Below, piece by piece: positions 34,760-44,491 of a DNA stretch of 64,000 nt (position 1 is the first letter of the stretch; each line of letters starts with the position of its first letter). The position numbers and the translations under genes are program-made. The notes below the pieces were generated by a model, which saw only the letters and a program-made list of their open reading frames with translations, did not search any database and was not told where the DNA came from. Source of the DNA: Leucobacter allii (GTDB taxonomy: Bacteria; Actinomycetota; Actinomycetes; Actinomycetales; Microbacteriaceae); the NCBI RefSeq assembly GCF_022919155.1, contig NZ_CP095045.1, positions 1,302,001-1,366,000 of the forward strand, read 5' to 3'.

Positions 34760-34761
34760 CC

Positions 34762-36909
34762 ATGTCCACCATCACCGAACCCCGCCCGGAACCGGCGGGC
34801 ACCCCCACCCGGACGGGCGGGTTCACCTGGGAACAGGTCCGGTCGGCCCTGCCAGGCGCATTCCGCAAACTCACCCCCCAAGAGCAGTGGCGCAACCCCG
34901 TCATGTTCCTCGTCTGGGTCGGTGCCGCGCTCACCACGGTCCTCGCCGTCACGGAGCCGTGCATCGGCGGCCCCGCCGATTCCGGCGGCACGGTGGTGCC
35001 AGGGTCGTTCACCGGGGCGATCGCCGTGTGGCTGTGGCTAACCGTGCTGTTCGCGAACCTCGCCGAGTCCGTCGCCGAAGGCCGCGGCAAGGCGCAGGCG
35101 GAAACGCTCCGCAAGACCCGCACCAGCACCATGGCCACCCTCGTCAGCAGCTACGACCCGAAGGCCGATGCCGCTGCGGAGCGGGCCGCGACCGCGCAGG
35201 TGTCCTCTTCCGATCTCACGCTCGGCGATGTGGTGGTCGTGGCCGCGGGCGAGCTGATCCCCGGCGACGGGGACGTCGTGTGGGGCATCGCGTCGGTGGA
35301 CGAGTCCGCGATCACGGGCGAATCCGCCCCGGTGGTCCGCGAGTCCGGCGGCGACCGTTCCGCGGTCACCGGCGGCACCCGGGTGCTGTCGGATCGGATC
35401 GTGGTGCGCATCACCTCCAAACCGGGTGAAACGTTCGTGGACCGGATGATCTCCCTCGTCGAGGGCGCGGCACGGCAGAAGACGCCGAACGAGATCGCGC
35501 TGAACATCCTGCTCGCGTCCCTGTCGATCGTCTTCGTCGTCGTCGCCCTCACCCTGAACCCGATCGCGTCCTACGCGGCCGCCCCCGTGAGCGTCACCGT
35601 GCTGGTCGCGCTGCTGGTGTGCCTCATCCCGACGACCATCGGGGCGCTGCTCAGCGCGATCGGCATCGCCGGGATGGACCGGCTCGTGCAGCGCAATGTG
35701 CTGGCGATGTCCGGCCGTGCGGTCGAAGCCGCTGGCGATGTGACGACGCTGCTGCTGGACAAGACCGGCACGATCACCTACGGCAACCGGCGCGCCAGCG
35801 CGTTCGTCCGCCTCGGCGGGGTGCGTGAGCAGGAGCTGCTCCGGGCCGCCGCGCTGTCGTCGCTGGCGGACCCGACCCCGGAGGGCGTGTCCATCGTGGA
35901 GCTCGCCGAGCAGGAGCACGGAGCGTTCGACCGGAGCACGACCGGGGAGATCGTCCCGTTCGCGGCGCAGACGCGCATGTCGGGGCTGGACCTGCCCGAT
36001 GGCACCCGAATCCGCAAGGGCGCCGGCTCCGCCGTCATGGCGTGGCTGGAGGAGGGCGGGAACCGGTTGCCGTCGTCGCTGGTCGCGGAGCTCGATGAGC
36101 AGGTCGAGCACATCTCCCAGTCCGGCGGCACCCCGCTCGTCGTCGCCACCCGGGACGCGACCGGTGCGGGACACCTGCTGGGGGTCGTGCACCTCAAGGA
36201 CGTCGTCAAGGAGGGGCTGCCGGCGAAGTTCGCCGAGATGCGGGCGATGGGTATCCGCACGGTGATGATCACCGGCGACAACCCACTCACCGCGGCCGCG
36301 ATCGCGCAGGAAGCCGGCGTCGACGACTTCCTGGCCGAAGCCACCCCGGAGGACAAGCTCGCCTACATCCGCAAGGAGCAGGAGGGCGGGAATCTCGTCG
36401 CGATGACCGGCGACGGCACCAACGACGCACCGGCGCTCGCGCAGGCCGATGTCGGGGTCGCGATGAACTCCGGCACCTCCGCGGCGAAAGAAGCCGGGAA
36501 CATGGTCGACCTCGATTCCGACCCGTCCAAGCTCATCGACGTGGTGCGGATCGGGAAGCAGCTGCTGATCACCCGGGGAGCGTTGACGACGTTCTCGATC
36601 GCGAACGACATCGCGAAGTACTTCGCGATCATCCCCGCCATGTTCATGGGCGTGTTCCCGCAGCTCGCCGCGTTGAACATCATGGGCCTGCACTCGCCCG
36701 CCTCGGCGGTGCTGTCGGCGATCGTCTTCAACGCGATCGTGATCGTGTTCCTCATCCCGCTCGCGCTGCGCGGAGTGAAGTACCGGCCCGGGAACGCCTC
36801 CAGCATCCTCGGCCGCAACCTCGCCGTCTACGGGCTGGGCGGGCTGATCGCCCCCTTCGTCGGGATCTGGCTGATCGACCTGGTCGTCCGCCTCATCCCC
36901 GGCTTCTGA
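34762..36909 (+). CDS. kdpB: Potassium-transporting ATPase subunit B (KdpB)
   Basis: 715 residues, P-type ATPase. [11 protein letters not shown] carries the phosphorylated Asp (about residue 333); [13 protein letters not shown] is the actuator loop with [19 protein letters not shown] and [25 protein letters not shown] form the hinge and Mg-binding part. It provides energy for KdpA. The N-terminus is about 25 residues longer than in E. coli, with a Pro/Thr-rich start. Only 2 nt separate it from kdpA. Confidence 0.97.
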   Translation: MSTITEPRPEPAGTPTRTGGFTWEQVRSALPGAFRKLTPQEQWRNPVMFLVWVGAALTTVLAVTEPCIGGPADSGGTVVPGSFTGAIAVWLWLTVLFANLAESVAEGRGKAQAETLRKTRTSTMATLVSSYDPKADAAAERAATAQVSSSDLTLGDVVVVAAGELIPGDGDVVWGIASVDESAITGESAPVVRESGGDRSAVTGGTRVLSDRIVVRITSKPGETFVDRMISLVEGAARQKTPNEIALNILLASLSIVFVVVALTLNPIASYAAAPVSVTVLVALLVCLIPTTIGALLSAIGIAGMDRLVQRNVLAMSGRAVEAAGDVTTLLLDKTGTITYGNRRASAFVRLGGVREQELLRAAALSSLADPTPEGVSIVELAEQEHGAFDRSTTGEIVPFAAQTRMSGLDLPDGTRIRKGAGSAVMAWLEEGGNRLPSSLVAELDEQVEHISQSGGTPLVVATRDATGAGHLLGVVHLKDVVKEGLPAKFAEMRAMGIRTVMITGDNPLTAAAIAQEAGVDDFLAEATPEDKLAYIRKEQEGGNLVAMTGDGTNDAPALAQADVGVAMNSGTSAAKEAGNMVDLDSDPSKLIDVVRIGKQLLITRGALTTFSIANDIAKYFAIIPAMFMGVFPQLAALNIMGLHSPASAVLSAIVFNAIVIVFLIPLALRGVKYRPGNASSILGRNLAVYGLGGLIAPFVGIWLIDLVVRLIPGF

Positions 36910-36935
36910 TACCCCTTCGGAAAGCAGAGAACATC

Positions 36936-37550
36936 ATGAACACGCAAGCTCGCGGAGTCGGGCGCACGATCTGGGTCGCCACCCGCGCCATGGCGCTCCT
37001 GACCCTCGTCCTCGGCGTCGGCTACACGCTGGTGATCACCGGCATCGGGCAGGTGGCCCTGCCGGCCCAGACCAACGGGTCGATCCTCACCGATGAGGAC
37101 GGCGACCCAGTCGGGTCGTCGCTGATCGGCCAGTCCTTCACCGACGCGGACGGCGAGCCGCTGCCGGAGTACTTCCAGTCGCGGCCCTCCGCCGCAGGCG
37201 ACGGGTACGACGGCGGCGCCTCCTCCGGGTCGAACCTCGGGCCGGAGAACGCTGACCTGATCGCCGCGATCGCCGAGCGCACGTCGCACGTCGCCGAGTT
37301 CAACGGCGTCACCGAGGCCGACGTGCCCGCGGATGCGGTGACCGCGTCCGCGTCGGGACTGGACCCGCACATCAGCCCCCAGTACGCGCAGATCCAGATC
37401 GACCGGGTTGCCCAGGCGCGCGGGGTCCCCGTGGAGCAGGTGCGGGGACTCGTCGCGGCGCACACCCAGGGCCCGGACGTCGGGTATTTGGGAGAATCGA
37501 GGGTGAACGTTCTGGAACTGAACCTCGCCCTGGGTGAGTGGGAGGGCTGA
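36936..37550 (+). CDS. kdpC: Potassium-transporting ATPase subunit C (KdpC)
   Basis: 204 residues. One N-terminal membrane helix (MALLTLVLGVGYTLVITGIGQ) and then the periplasmic-side domain with VGSSLIGQSFTDADGEPLPEYFQSRPSAAG, GSNLGPENADL, ASASGLDPHISPQYAQIQIDRVAQARG and VNVLELNLAL. It assembles KdpA with KdpB. AAGCAGAG precedes the ATG. The kdpD start follows its stop by 2 nt. Confidence 0.96.
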   Translation: MNTQARGVGRTIWVATRAMALLTLVLGVGYTLVITGIGQVALPAQTNGSILTDEDGDPVGSSLIGQSFTDADGEPLPEYFQSRPSAAGDGYDGGASSGSNLGPENADLIAAIAERTSHVAEFNGVTEADVPADAVTASASGLDPHISPQYAQIQIDRVAQARGVPVEQVRGLVAAHTQGPDVGYLGESRVNVLELNLALGEWEG

Positions 37551-37552
37551 TC

Positions 37553-40048
37553 ATGCCGAAACGGGGGCAGCTTCGGGTGCTGCTCGGCGCCGCCCCCGGC
37601 GTCGGCAAGACCTTCACCATGCTGGAAGAAGGGCGACGCCTCCTCGGGAACGGGAAAGATGTCGTCGTCGGGGTGGTGGAAACCCACGGCCGCGCCGCAA
37701 CGGCGGCGATGACCGCGGGAATCCCGGCCGTCCCGCGCACACGTATCGAACATCGCGGGGTCACGCTCGAGGAGATGGACCTCCGGTCGGTGCTGGATCG
37801 TCGCCCCGAGATCGCGCTCGTCGACGAGCTCGCGCACACCAACGCGCCTGGCTCGAAGAACGACAAACGCTGGCAGGACGTCGAAGCACTCCTCGCCGCG
37901 GGGATCGATGTGATCTCCACCCTCAACATCCAGCACATCGAATCCCTCAACGACGTCGTCGAACAGATCACCGGCGTCCCCCAGCGAGAGACCGTCCCCG
38001 ACAGCTTCCTGCGCGGTGCGGAGCAGATCGAGGTCGTCGACCTCGCTCCGCAGGCGCTCCGCGACCGGCTCAGCGGAGGATTCGTGTACCCGGCCGAACG
38101 CATCGACGCGGCCCTGTCAAACTACTTCCGCCTCGGGAACCTCACCGCGCTGCGCGAACTCGCCCTCATCTGGCTCGCGGACGAGGTCGACCAGGCGCTG
38201 AAGGGATACCGCGAGGACCACGGCATCGACAGCACCTGGGAAGCCCGCGAACGCGTCGTCGTCGCCCTCACCGGCGGCCCCGAAGGCGAGACGCTGCTGC
38301 GGCGCGGCGCGCGGATCGCGGCCCGCTCCGCCGGCGGGGAACTCATCGCCGTGCACATCACCAGCCAGGACGGGCTCCGCACCGCGAACCCCGCGACCCT
38401 TGCCGAACAGCGGGCGCTCGTCGAACAGCTCAACGGCACCTATCATCAGGTCATCGGGGACGATGTTCCCACCGCCCTGGTGGAGTTCGCCCGTTCCGTC
38501 AACGCCACTCAGCTCGTTCTCGGCGCCAGCCGCCGCGGACGCGTGACCGCCGCCTTCACCGGGCCCGGGATCGGCGCGACCGTCGTCCGCGAATCCGGCG
38601 ACATCGATGTGCACATGGTCAATCACCCCGCCTCCGATCGTCGAGGCGTCGGGCTCCCACCGCTCACGGGCGCGCTCACGCGCGAGCGCCGGCTCCTCGG
38701 CCTCGCCATCGCCGTCCTCGGCGGCCCCGCCCTCATCGGCGTGCTGACGCTGTTCCGCAGCGAGGACTCCATCACGACGGACGTCCTGAGCTTTCAGCTC
38801 CTCGTGGTGGTCGTCGCGCTGGTCGGCGGCCTCTGGCCGGCACTGTTCGCCGCCGTGCTCTCGGGCCTCACCCTCGACTTCCTGTTCATCGAACCCCTCT
38901 ACACGATCCACATCCACGAGCCGCACCACCTGCTCGCGCTCCTGCTGTACGTCGTGATCGCGAGCCTCGTGAGCGTCGTCGTCGATCGCGCCGCCCGCAC
39001 CATGCGCGCCGCCCGCCGTGCGGCGGCCGAGTCGGAGCTCATTCAGACGATCGCGGGGAGCGTGCTGCGCGGCGACAACGCCGTCCAGGCGCTCGTCGAC
39101 CGCACACGGGAGGCGTTCCGGCTCCCCGGCGTCCGTGTGCTCCGCGGGGAGGAGATCCTCGTGCGCTCGGGTGAACCCGTTCCCGACGGCCGTCGCACCG
39201 GGATTCCCATCGCCGACGGCACGACTCTGGAACTCCACGGCCCCGATCTCGCCGCGTCGGAACGGCGACTTCTCGCGGTCGTCACCGCGCAGCTCGCCGC
39301 CGCGCTCGAGCATCAGGACCTCGCTCGGACCGCGCAGCAGATCGAACCGATCGCGGCGTCCGATCGGGTGCGCGGCGCACTGCTGTCCGCACTCAGCCAC
39401 GACCTGCGCCGGCCGCTGGCCGCCGCCGTCGCCGCGGTCGGCGGTCTCAGGGCCGCCGGACGCGACCTGTCGGCCGCCGAGACCGGTGAACTGCTCGACA
39501 CGGCCGATGAGAGCCTCGCGGCGCTCTCCGCACTCGTCACCGACCTGCTCGACGTCAGCCGCCTGCATGCCGGGGCCCTCACCATCGCGGACCTTCCCAC
39601 GGATCCCGCCGAGGCGATCGCCCCGGCATTGGACGAGCTCCGCCTGGGCCCGACGGAGATCACCCTCGACCTCGGGCACGGAGACGCGCTCGCGCACGCC
39701 GACCCGGTGCTCCTGCAGCGGGTGCTCGTGAATCTGCTCGCGAACGCGCATCGCCACAGCCCGGCGGCAACTCCGGTGCACCTCGGCACCAGCGCATTCC
39801 GCGACCGGCTCGAGATCCGCGTCGTCGACCGCGGCCCCGGCATCCCGCTCGAGCAGCGGGACGCGGTGTTCCTGCCCTTCCAGCGCCTCGGGGACACCGA
39901 CAACGCCACGGGTCTCGGCCTCGGCCTCGCGCTCTCACGCGGTTTCGTCGAAGCGATGCACGGTACGCTCACGCCCGAGGACACTCCGGGCGGCGGGCTC
40001 ACGATGGTCGTCTCCCTCCCCGCGATCCCGAGACAGGAGCCGCAATGA
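37553..40048 (+). CDS. kdpD: Potassium/osmosensing histidine kinase KdpD
   Basis: 831 residues. The KdpD N-terminal domain has a Walker-type motif GAAPGVGKTF (about 12-21) and DELAHTNAPGSKNDKRWQDV; a USP-like domain (about 230-360) includes QLVLGASRRGR; four membrane helices lie at about 385-480; then a GAF-like part and the kinase core with H-box ALSHDLRRPLAA (His616), N-box LLANAHRHSP and G-boxes DRGPGIP and GLGLGLALSRGF. It senses K+ limitation and turgor and phosphorylates KdpE. The ATG at 37553 follows GGAGGG; an in-frame GTG at 37538 overlaps kdpC and is less likely. Confidence 0.96.
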   Translation: MPKRGQLRVLLGAAPGVGKTFTMLEEGRRLLGNGKDVVVGVVETHGRAATAAMTAGIPAVPRTRIEHRGVTLEEMDLRSVLDRRPEIALVDELAHTNAPGSKNDKRWQDVEALLAAGIDVISTLNIQHIESLNDVVEQITGVPQRETVPDSFLRGAEQIEVVDLAPQALRDRLSGGFVYPAERIDAALSNYFRLGNLTALRELALIWLADEVDQALKGYREDHGIDSTWEARERVVVALTGGPEGETLLRRGARIAARSAGGELIAVHITSQDGLRTANPATLAEQRALVEQLNGTYHQVIGDDVPTALVEFARSVNATQLVLGASRRGRVTAAFTGPGIGATVVRESGDIDVHMVNHPASDRRGVGLPPLTGALTRERRLLGLAIAVLGGPALIGVLTLFRSEDSITTDVLSFQLLVVVVALVGGLWPALFAAVLSGLTLDFLFIEPLYTIHIHEPHHLLALLLYVVIASLVSVVVDRAARTMRAARRAAAESELIQTIAGSVLRGDNAVQALVDRTREAFRLPGVRVLRGEEILVRSGEPVPDGRRTGIPIADGTTLELHGPDLAASERRLLAVVTAQLAAALEHQDLARTAQQIEPIAASDRVRGALLSALSHDLRRPLAAAVAAVGGLRAAGRDLSAAETGELLDTADESLAALSALVTDLLDVSRLHAGALTIADLPTDPAEAIAPALDELRLGPTEITLDLGHGDALAHADPVLLQRVLVNLLANAHRHSPAATPVHLGTSAFRDRLEIRVVDRGPGIPLEQRDAVFLPFQRLGDTDNATGLGLGLALSRGFVEAMHGTLTPEDTPGGGLTMVVSLPAIPRQEPQ

Positions 40049-40737
40049 AGATCCTGATCGCCGACGACGACCCGCAGCTGCTCCGCGCGCTGCGCATCAC
40101 GCTCACCGCCACCGGTTACGAGGTCCGCACCGCCGCCGACGGCGCCGAGGCGATCGCCGCAGCCATCGACGATCGTCCGGACCTCCTCCTGCTCGATCTC
40201 GGCATGCCGCGCCTCGACGGCGTCGAGGTGATCCAGGCGGTCCGCGGCTGGTCCGCGGCCCCCATCCTCGTCGTCTCCGGGCGCGCCGGGGCCGCCGACA
40301 AAGTCGAAGCCCTCGACGCGGGCGCCGACGACTACATCACGAAACCCTTCGCCGTCGAGGAACTCCTCGCGCGCATCCGGGCCGTCACGCGGCGCGGCTC
40401 GGCGGACGGGGCGAACCCCGTCGCACGGCTCGGCGCCGTCACCGTCGACCTCGCCGCCCACAGCGTCACCCGACTGGGGGCGGAGGGGAGCCGCCAGATC
40501 CGACTCACGCCGACCGAGTGGCAGGTCATCGAGATCCTCATCCGCAACGCCGGGAAGCTCGTCACTCGTCAGACGATCCTCACGTCGATCTGGGGCACCG
40601 AGCACGCCGCGGACAGCGGCTACCTGCGGCTCTACATCTCGCAGCTGCGCCGCAAGCTCGAAGACGTCCCGGCGCGCCCGGTTCACATCATCACCGAGCC
40701 CGGCATGGGGTACCGGCTCGTCGGCGTCGACGGCTGA
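40045..40737 (+). CDS. kdpE: KDP operon response regulator KdpE
   Basis: 230 residues, OmpR family. Receiver: MKILIADDDPQLLRAL acidic pocket, phosphorylated Asp51 in LLLLDLGMPRLDG, Lys in DYITKPFAVEELLARI. Winged-helix output: LTPTEWQVIEILIRNAGKLVTRQ, LRLYISQLRRKLE and ITEPGMGYRL. It activates kdp transcription under K+ limitation. The ATG overlaps the kdpD stop (ATGA). Confidence 0.97.
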   Translation: MKILIADDDPQLLRALRITLTATGYEVRTAADGAEAIAAAIDDRPDLLLLDLGMPRLDGVEVIQAVRGWSAAPILVVSGRAGAADKVEALDAGADDYITKPFAVEELLARIRAVTRRGSADGANPVARLGAVTVDLAAHSVTRLGAEGSRQIRLTPTEWQVIEILIRNAGKLVTRQTILTSIWGTEHAADSGYLRLYISQLRRKLEDVPARPVHIITEPGMGYRLVGVDG

Positions 40738-40760
40738 GCCGGCGGCTGCGCGCAACCCCC

Positions 40761-40789
40761 TTGCCCGGCGCCCCGGCCGCGCGTAGCGT
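40761..40789 (+). promoter_or_regulatory. Promoter of the lipocalin-LuxR pair, twin of the DUF6328 promoter
   Basis: TTGCCC (40761-40766), 17 bp, TAGCGT (40784-40789). The 11-mer CTTGCCCGGCG and the spacing to TAGCGT are repeated exactly at 44465-44494. Transcription would start near 40796, about 56 nt before the lipocalin ATG, which has GGGGGAG as ribosome site. Confidence 0.5.
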
Positions 40790-40851
40790 CGGGGCGAACG
40801 GCATCGGCCGCGAGATCCGCACGGTCGAACGACGAGAACGGGGGAGCCGGC

Positions 40852-41370
40852 ATGGGCGAGGAGACGGGCGTGCGATCGGTCGAGGCATTCGAGCTCGACT
40901 GCTACCTGGGGCTCTGGTACGAGCTCGGACGGCTGCCGCTGCGGTTCGAGGACGACGGCGCCGTCGATGTGACGGCCGAGTACCGGCTGCGCGAGGACGG
41001 CGCCGTGGAGGTGGACAACCGCTGCATCGATGCCGCGGGCGAGCCGACGCAGGCGCTCGGGCGCGCGGAGCCCGACCCCGAGCACCCCGGCCGGCTCCGG
41101 GTGAGCTTCCTGCCAGCCGGGCTGCGCTGGATCCCCTTCACGCACGCCGACTACTGGGTGCTCGCGCTCGCCGACGGGTACGGGGCCGCGCTCGTGGGCA
41201 CGCCCGACCGCCGGCATCTCTGGCTCCTCTCGCGCGAACCGCGGCTCGACCCCGCGACCGCCGGGCGGCTGCTCGCGGTCGCGACCGCGCAGGGGTACGC
41301 GCTGGAGCGGTGGATCGAGACGCCCCAGTCGGGCGGACGCGTCGACGACGCCCGCCTGGAGGAGGCGTGA
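40852..41370 (+). CDS. Lipocalin-like protein (Blc type)
   Basis: 172 residues. The lipocalin fingerprint is present: YLGLWYELGRLPLRFE (GxWYE near residue 20), then VTAEYRLREDGAVEVDNRCID, ADYWVLALADGYGAALVGTPDRRHLWLLSREP and a final helix. Blc-type lipocalins bind lipids or hydrophobic ligands in membrane stress. Unlike E. coli Blc it has no signal peptide or lipobox, so it seems cytosolic. Its stop overlaps the start of the LuxR regulator (GTGA), so the two are one unit. Confidence 0.82.
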   Translation: MGEETGVRSVEAFELDCYLGLWYELGRLPLRFEDDGAVDVTAEYRLREDGAVEVDNRCIDAAGEPTQALGRAEPDPEHPGRLRVSFLPAGLRWIPFTHADYWVLALADGYGAALVGTPDRRHLWLLSREPRLDPATAGRLLAVATAQGYALERWIETPQSGGRVDDARLEEA

Positions 41371-42005
41371 GCGACCGGCCCGTGCGCGTGCGGCTGCTCA
41401 ACGACTTCGATGTCGTCGTCGCGGGCCTGCGGTCGATGCTCGCCCCCTTCGCGCACCGCATCGCCGTCGTGGAAACGGAGGCCGGCGGCGTCGGAGGCCG
41501 CCCCGCCGACCTCGCGCTGTACGACACCTTCGGCCGGCCGCAGGCGGACCCCCGCGGGCTCGCCGAGCTGCGCGCCGATCCGGGGGTCGGGGAGATCGCG
41601 GTCTACAGCTGGAACACGGATCCCGAGCTCGTGGCGCAGGCGCTCGCACAGGGCTGCCGCGGCTACCTCGACAAGTCGCTGCCGGCGGCGGAGCTCGTCG
41701 CGCGGCTCGAACGGATCGCCGCGGGGGAGACCGTGGTGCCGAGCGGCGACGTCACGCGCACCGCCGACGCATCGCCGGGCGACTGGCCCGGCCGGCGCGC
41801 CGGGCTCAGCGAACGCGAAGCCGAGGCGGTGTCGCTCATCGCGCAGGGCTACACCAACCCTGAGATCGCCGCACGGCTCTACGTCACCGGGAACTCGCTC
41901 AAGAGCTACATCCGCTCGGCGTACCGCAAGATGGGGGTCGAGCGCCGCGCGCAGGCCGTGCGCTGGGCCATCGCGCACGGCCTGCTGCCGCCCGACGACG
42001 CGTGA
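41367..42005 (+). CDS. LuxR-family response regulator, orphan
   Basis: 212 residues, GTG start. The receiver domain (about 6-120) has its candidate phosphorylated residue Asp53 (ADLALYDTFG) and Lys in GYLDKSLP. The C-terminal LuxR helix-turn-helix (about 148-208) reads LSEREAEAVSLIAQGYTNPEIAARLYVTG and NSLKSYIRSAYRKMGVERRAQAVRWA. It lies in one unit with the lipocalin and has no histidine kinase beside it; the acidic pocket at the N-terminus is weak (LLNDFDV), so phosphorylation may not be its signal. Confidence 0.87.
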   Translation: MSDRPVRVRLLNDFDVVVAGLRSMLAPFAHRIAVVETEAGGVGGRPADLALYDTFGRPQADPRGLAELRADPGVGEIAVYSWNTDPELVAQALAQGCRGYLDKSLPAAELVARLERIAAGETVVPSGDVTRTADASPGDWPGRRAGLSEREAEAVSLIAQGYTNPEIAARLYVTGNSLKSYIRSAYRKMGVERRAQAVRWAIAHGLLPPDDA

Positions 42006-42163
42006 CGCCCGCAGGCACCGGAGCGACCCTCCAGGATAGCGGCGCAGCGCGTCGCCGCGCCCCACCCCACGGGGTGAGCCCCCGGGCGGCTACGGTCGGA
42101 GAGCGGGGACGGCGCCGACGCACCGGCATCCCGGCGTTCCGCACCACCGACGCGAAGGAACTC

Positions 42164-42457
42164 ATGGGCACCCTGATCTACACCGACACGCTCCAGGTCC
42201 AGCTCGACGACCGGACGCTCGAGCATCTGCGCTTCGTCGTGTTCGAGAAGCTGCGCAACAAGGAGTCCTTCCCGCTCACCTGGGTGCGACGCGACGCCGG
42301 GCGCGCAACGGCATCGACCTCGGTCTGGGTCTGCCCGGAGACGCCGATCGGATTCCAGATCTCGGGCGAGGGGAGCAGCGAGCTCTCGCGCGCCCAGATC
42401 GAGGCCCTCATGAGGATGAGCTATACGCCGCGCGGCCTGGTCATCGCCGCGAGTTGA
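42164..42457 (+). CDS. DUF7882-type small protein
   Basis: 97 residues. It begins MGTLIYTDTLQVQLDDRTLEHL and continues VVFEKLRNKESFPLTW, WVCPETPIGFQISG and LMRMSYTPRGLVIA, the pattern of a small family widespread in Microbacteriaceae and sometimes misnamed ATP-dependent DNA ligase; no ligase motif is present. It is probably cytosolic; function is unknown. GAAGGA precedes the ATG. Confidence 0.8.
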   Translation: MGTLIYTDTLQVQLDDRTLEHLRFVVFEKLRNKESFPLTWVRRDAGRATASTSVWVCPETPIGFQISGEGSSELSRAQIEALMRMSYTPRGLVIAAS

Positions 42458-42479
42458 GCGCCCGACCGACGCCGCGCCG

Positions 42480-43028
42480 TCAGGCGTGCTGACCCGGGTG
42501 GATCCCCTCGGCGATCTCCTCGACGAGCTTGGCCGTGAACGCGGGGAGATCCTCGGGGGTGCGGCTCGTCACGAGCCCCTGGTCCACCACCACCTCCTCG
42601 TCCACCCACTCGGCGCCCGCGTTGCGCAGATCGGTGCGGAGGCTCGGGTAGGACGTCACCCGACGACCGCGCAGCACGTCCGCGTCCGCGAGGATCCACC
42701 CGCCGTGGCAGATCGCCCCGACCGGTTTGCCCTGCGCGAAGAACTCGCGGGCGAATCCGACGGCGTCCGCGTCCATCCGGATCCGGTCGCCGTTCGCCAC
42801 GCCGCCCGGGAGGACGAGTGCGTCGTAGTCGCCCGCGACCGCTTCGGCCACAGTACGGTCGGCGGTCGCCTCGTGCCCGTGCGCTCCGGTGATCGTTCCC
42901 GCCTGCGACGACACGACGTCCACGGCGGCGCCGTGCTCCTGGAGTACCGCGAGGGGCTCGCTCAATTCGGAGTCCTCGTATCCGTCGCCCGCCAGAATCG
43001 CCACGCGGGCGCCGTTCAGATGCGTCAT
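42480..43028 (-). CDS. DJ-1/PfpI-family type 1 glutamine amidotransferase-like protein
   Basis: 182 residues. ARVAILAGDGYEDSELSEPL starts the fold with the conserved Glu (YEDSE); the nucleophile elbow is VGAICHGGWILADAD with the reactive Cys; RRVTSYPSLRTDLRNAGAEWVDEEVVVD is typical of the YhbO/PfpI group. Members act as stress-induced proteases, deglycases or chaperones; which applies is not deducible. A very strong GGAGGAGGAACG precedes the ATG at 43028. Faces the DUF7882 gene tail to tail. Confidence 0.88.
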   Translation of the reverse strand: MTHLNGARVAILAGDGYEDSELSEPLAVLQEHGAAVDVVSSQAGTITGAHGHEATADRTVAEAVAGDYDALVLPGGVANGDRIRMDADAVGFAREFFAQGKPVGAICHGGWILADADVLRGRRVTSYPSLRTDLRNAGAEWVDEEVVVDQGLVTSRTPEDLPAFTAKLVEEIAEGIHPGQHA

Positions 43029-43248
43029 CGTTCCTCCTCCGTACGTACATGCGGCCCGTGCGGCCTCGGGCCGCGGCCGCGCGGTGCGGCCGTGCGCCGC
43101 ACCACTCCACATCCCAGCCGGATTCCGAGCGCGCCGCCACCCCGTTGCGGAGGCGGGCCGCCCGGAGTATGTTCGGCTTCCCGGGATCGCAGCGCTAGCC
43201 TCCGGCGGCGCTCCGTGTCAAGCCCTGGGGCGGTACCGCGAGGCGGCC

Positions 43249-43254
43249 TAGGCT
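43249..43254 (+). promoter_or_regulatory. Putative -10 box of the carboxylate-amine ligase gene
   Basis: TAGGCT, about 60 nt before the ATG at 43316, which has its own GGAGGAGG ribosome site. The remaining gap back to 43029 holds the leader and promoter of the PfpI gene, with GC-rich inverted repeats, and nothing else I can name. Confidence 0.35.
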
Positions 43255-43315
43255 CGGCGGCAGCAGCGCGGCGGGATCGCTCCCGCGGGCGGGCGCTGCG
43301 GGGGAGGAGGCGGGC

Positions 43316-44491
43316 ATGGACCGGGCGTTCGGCATCGAGGAGGAGTTCCTGCTGCTCGACGCGCGCAGCGGGCTCCCGGTCGATCGCGCAGCCGAGGTCA
43401 TCCGGGCCGTCCCGGAACTCGGGCGCCTCGCCGAGCGCGAGTTCCTCGCGAGCCAGCTCGAGGTCGCGACCCCGGTCTGCCGCACCGCTGCGGCCGCTGA
43501 GGAGTTCCTCGCCGGCTTCCGGACGGCGGCGGCGGATGCCGCCGAGCGCTGCGGAGCGGTGCTCGCGAGCACGGGCCTCGCCCCCTTCGGCGGGGCGGCG
43601 AGCGGTGCCGTCACGCCGAAGCCGCGCTACCTCCGGATCCGCGCCGAGATGCGCGAGGTGGCCGCCCATCAGTTCATGGTCGGCACCCACGTGCACGTCG
43701 AGGTCCCGTCCCGCGAGGCCGGCGTCGACGCGCTCGCCCGCCTGGCCCGCTGGATGCCCGTGCTGCTCGCGATGACGGCGAACTCGCCACTGTGGTGCGG
43801 CGCGGCGACGGGGTTCGCGAGCTGGCGGCACATCCGGGGACTCGCATGGCCCACCGCCGGATATCCGCCGGCGTTCCCCGACGGGGCGGCCTACTCGGAC
43901 GGCGTCGCGGAGCTCATCGATGCCGGAGTGCTCATCGACGCCGGACATCTCACCTGGACGGCGCGGCTCTCGGAGCGCTACCCGACGATCGAACTGCGGA
44001 TCGCGGATGCCCAGCTCGATCATCGGGACTCGGTGGCCTTCGCGGTGATCGTGCGCGCCCTCGTCGAACGCGCGCTGCGCGCGCTCGCCGCGGGGGCGGC
44101 GCGGCCGCGCTGCGCGCCCGCGCTCGTGGACGGGGCGAGCTGGCTCGCCGCCAGGGACGGGCTCGGCGCCATGCTCGTCGATCCGTCGACCGGGATCGCC
44201 GCGCCGGCCCGCGTCCGTCTCGTGGAGCTGTTCGACGAGATCTCGGAGGAGCTCGAGCGCTTCGGCGACCGCGAGCGCGCGACGGCGTACCTCGCGCGGC
44301 TGCGACGGACGGGGAGTCCCGCCGAGCGGCAGCTCGGCGCGTTCCGTTCGGGCGGCGCGCAGGCGCTGCTGAGACTCTACGCCTCGGCGGCGCGAATCCC
44401 GTTCGCCGCACCGCTCGGCGTCGCGCCGCCGCTCGCGCCACCGCGGGGCGCGGAGGCGACGGGGCTTGCCCGGCGGCTGGACCCTGCATAG
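43316..44491 (+). CDS. ybdK: Carboxylate-amine ligase, GCS2 family (YbdK type)
   Basis: 391 residues. FGIEEEFLLLD at the start is the metal-binding signature of the GCS2 family; HQFMVGTHVHVEVPSREAGVD and FASWRHIRGLAWPTAGYPPAFPDGAAYSD, ERYPTIELRIADAQL and a C-terminal helical part follow. YbdK proteins have weak glutamate-cysteine ligase activity. Since this organism makes mycothiol (mshC downstream), a glutathione role is doubtful and the natural substrate is open. Stop overlaps the -10 box of the next promoter. Confidence 0.9.
   Translation: MDRAFGIEEEFLLLDARSGLPVDRAAEVIRAVPELGRLAEREFLASQLEVATPVCRTAAAAEEFLAGFRTAAADAAERCGAVLASTGLAPFGGAASGAVTPKPRYLRIRAEMREVAAHQFMVGTHVHVEVPSREAGVDALARLARWMPVLLAMTANSPLWCGAATGFASWRHIRGLAWPTAGYPPAFPDGAAYSDGVAELIDAGVLIDAGHLTWTARLSERYPTIELRIADAQLDHRDSVAFAVIVRALVERALRALAAGAARPRCAPALVDGASWLAARDGLGAMLVDPSTGIAAPARVRLVELFDEISEELERFGDRERATAYLARLRRTGSPAERQLGAFRSGGAQALLRLYASAARIPFAAPLGVAPPLAPPRGAEATGLARRLDPA

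Noticed and set aside
33337..34761. Open frame that extends the kdpB frame upstream through kdpA
   Set aside because: The kdpA frame is the conserved one; kdpB starts at 34762 with its own conserved N-terminus, so the upstream part is a shadow.
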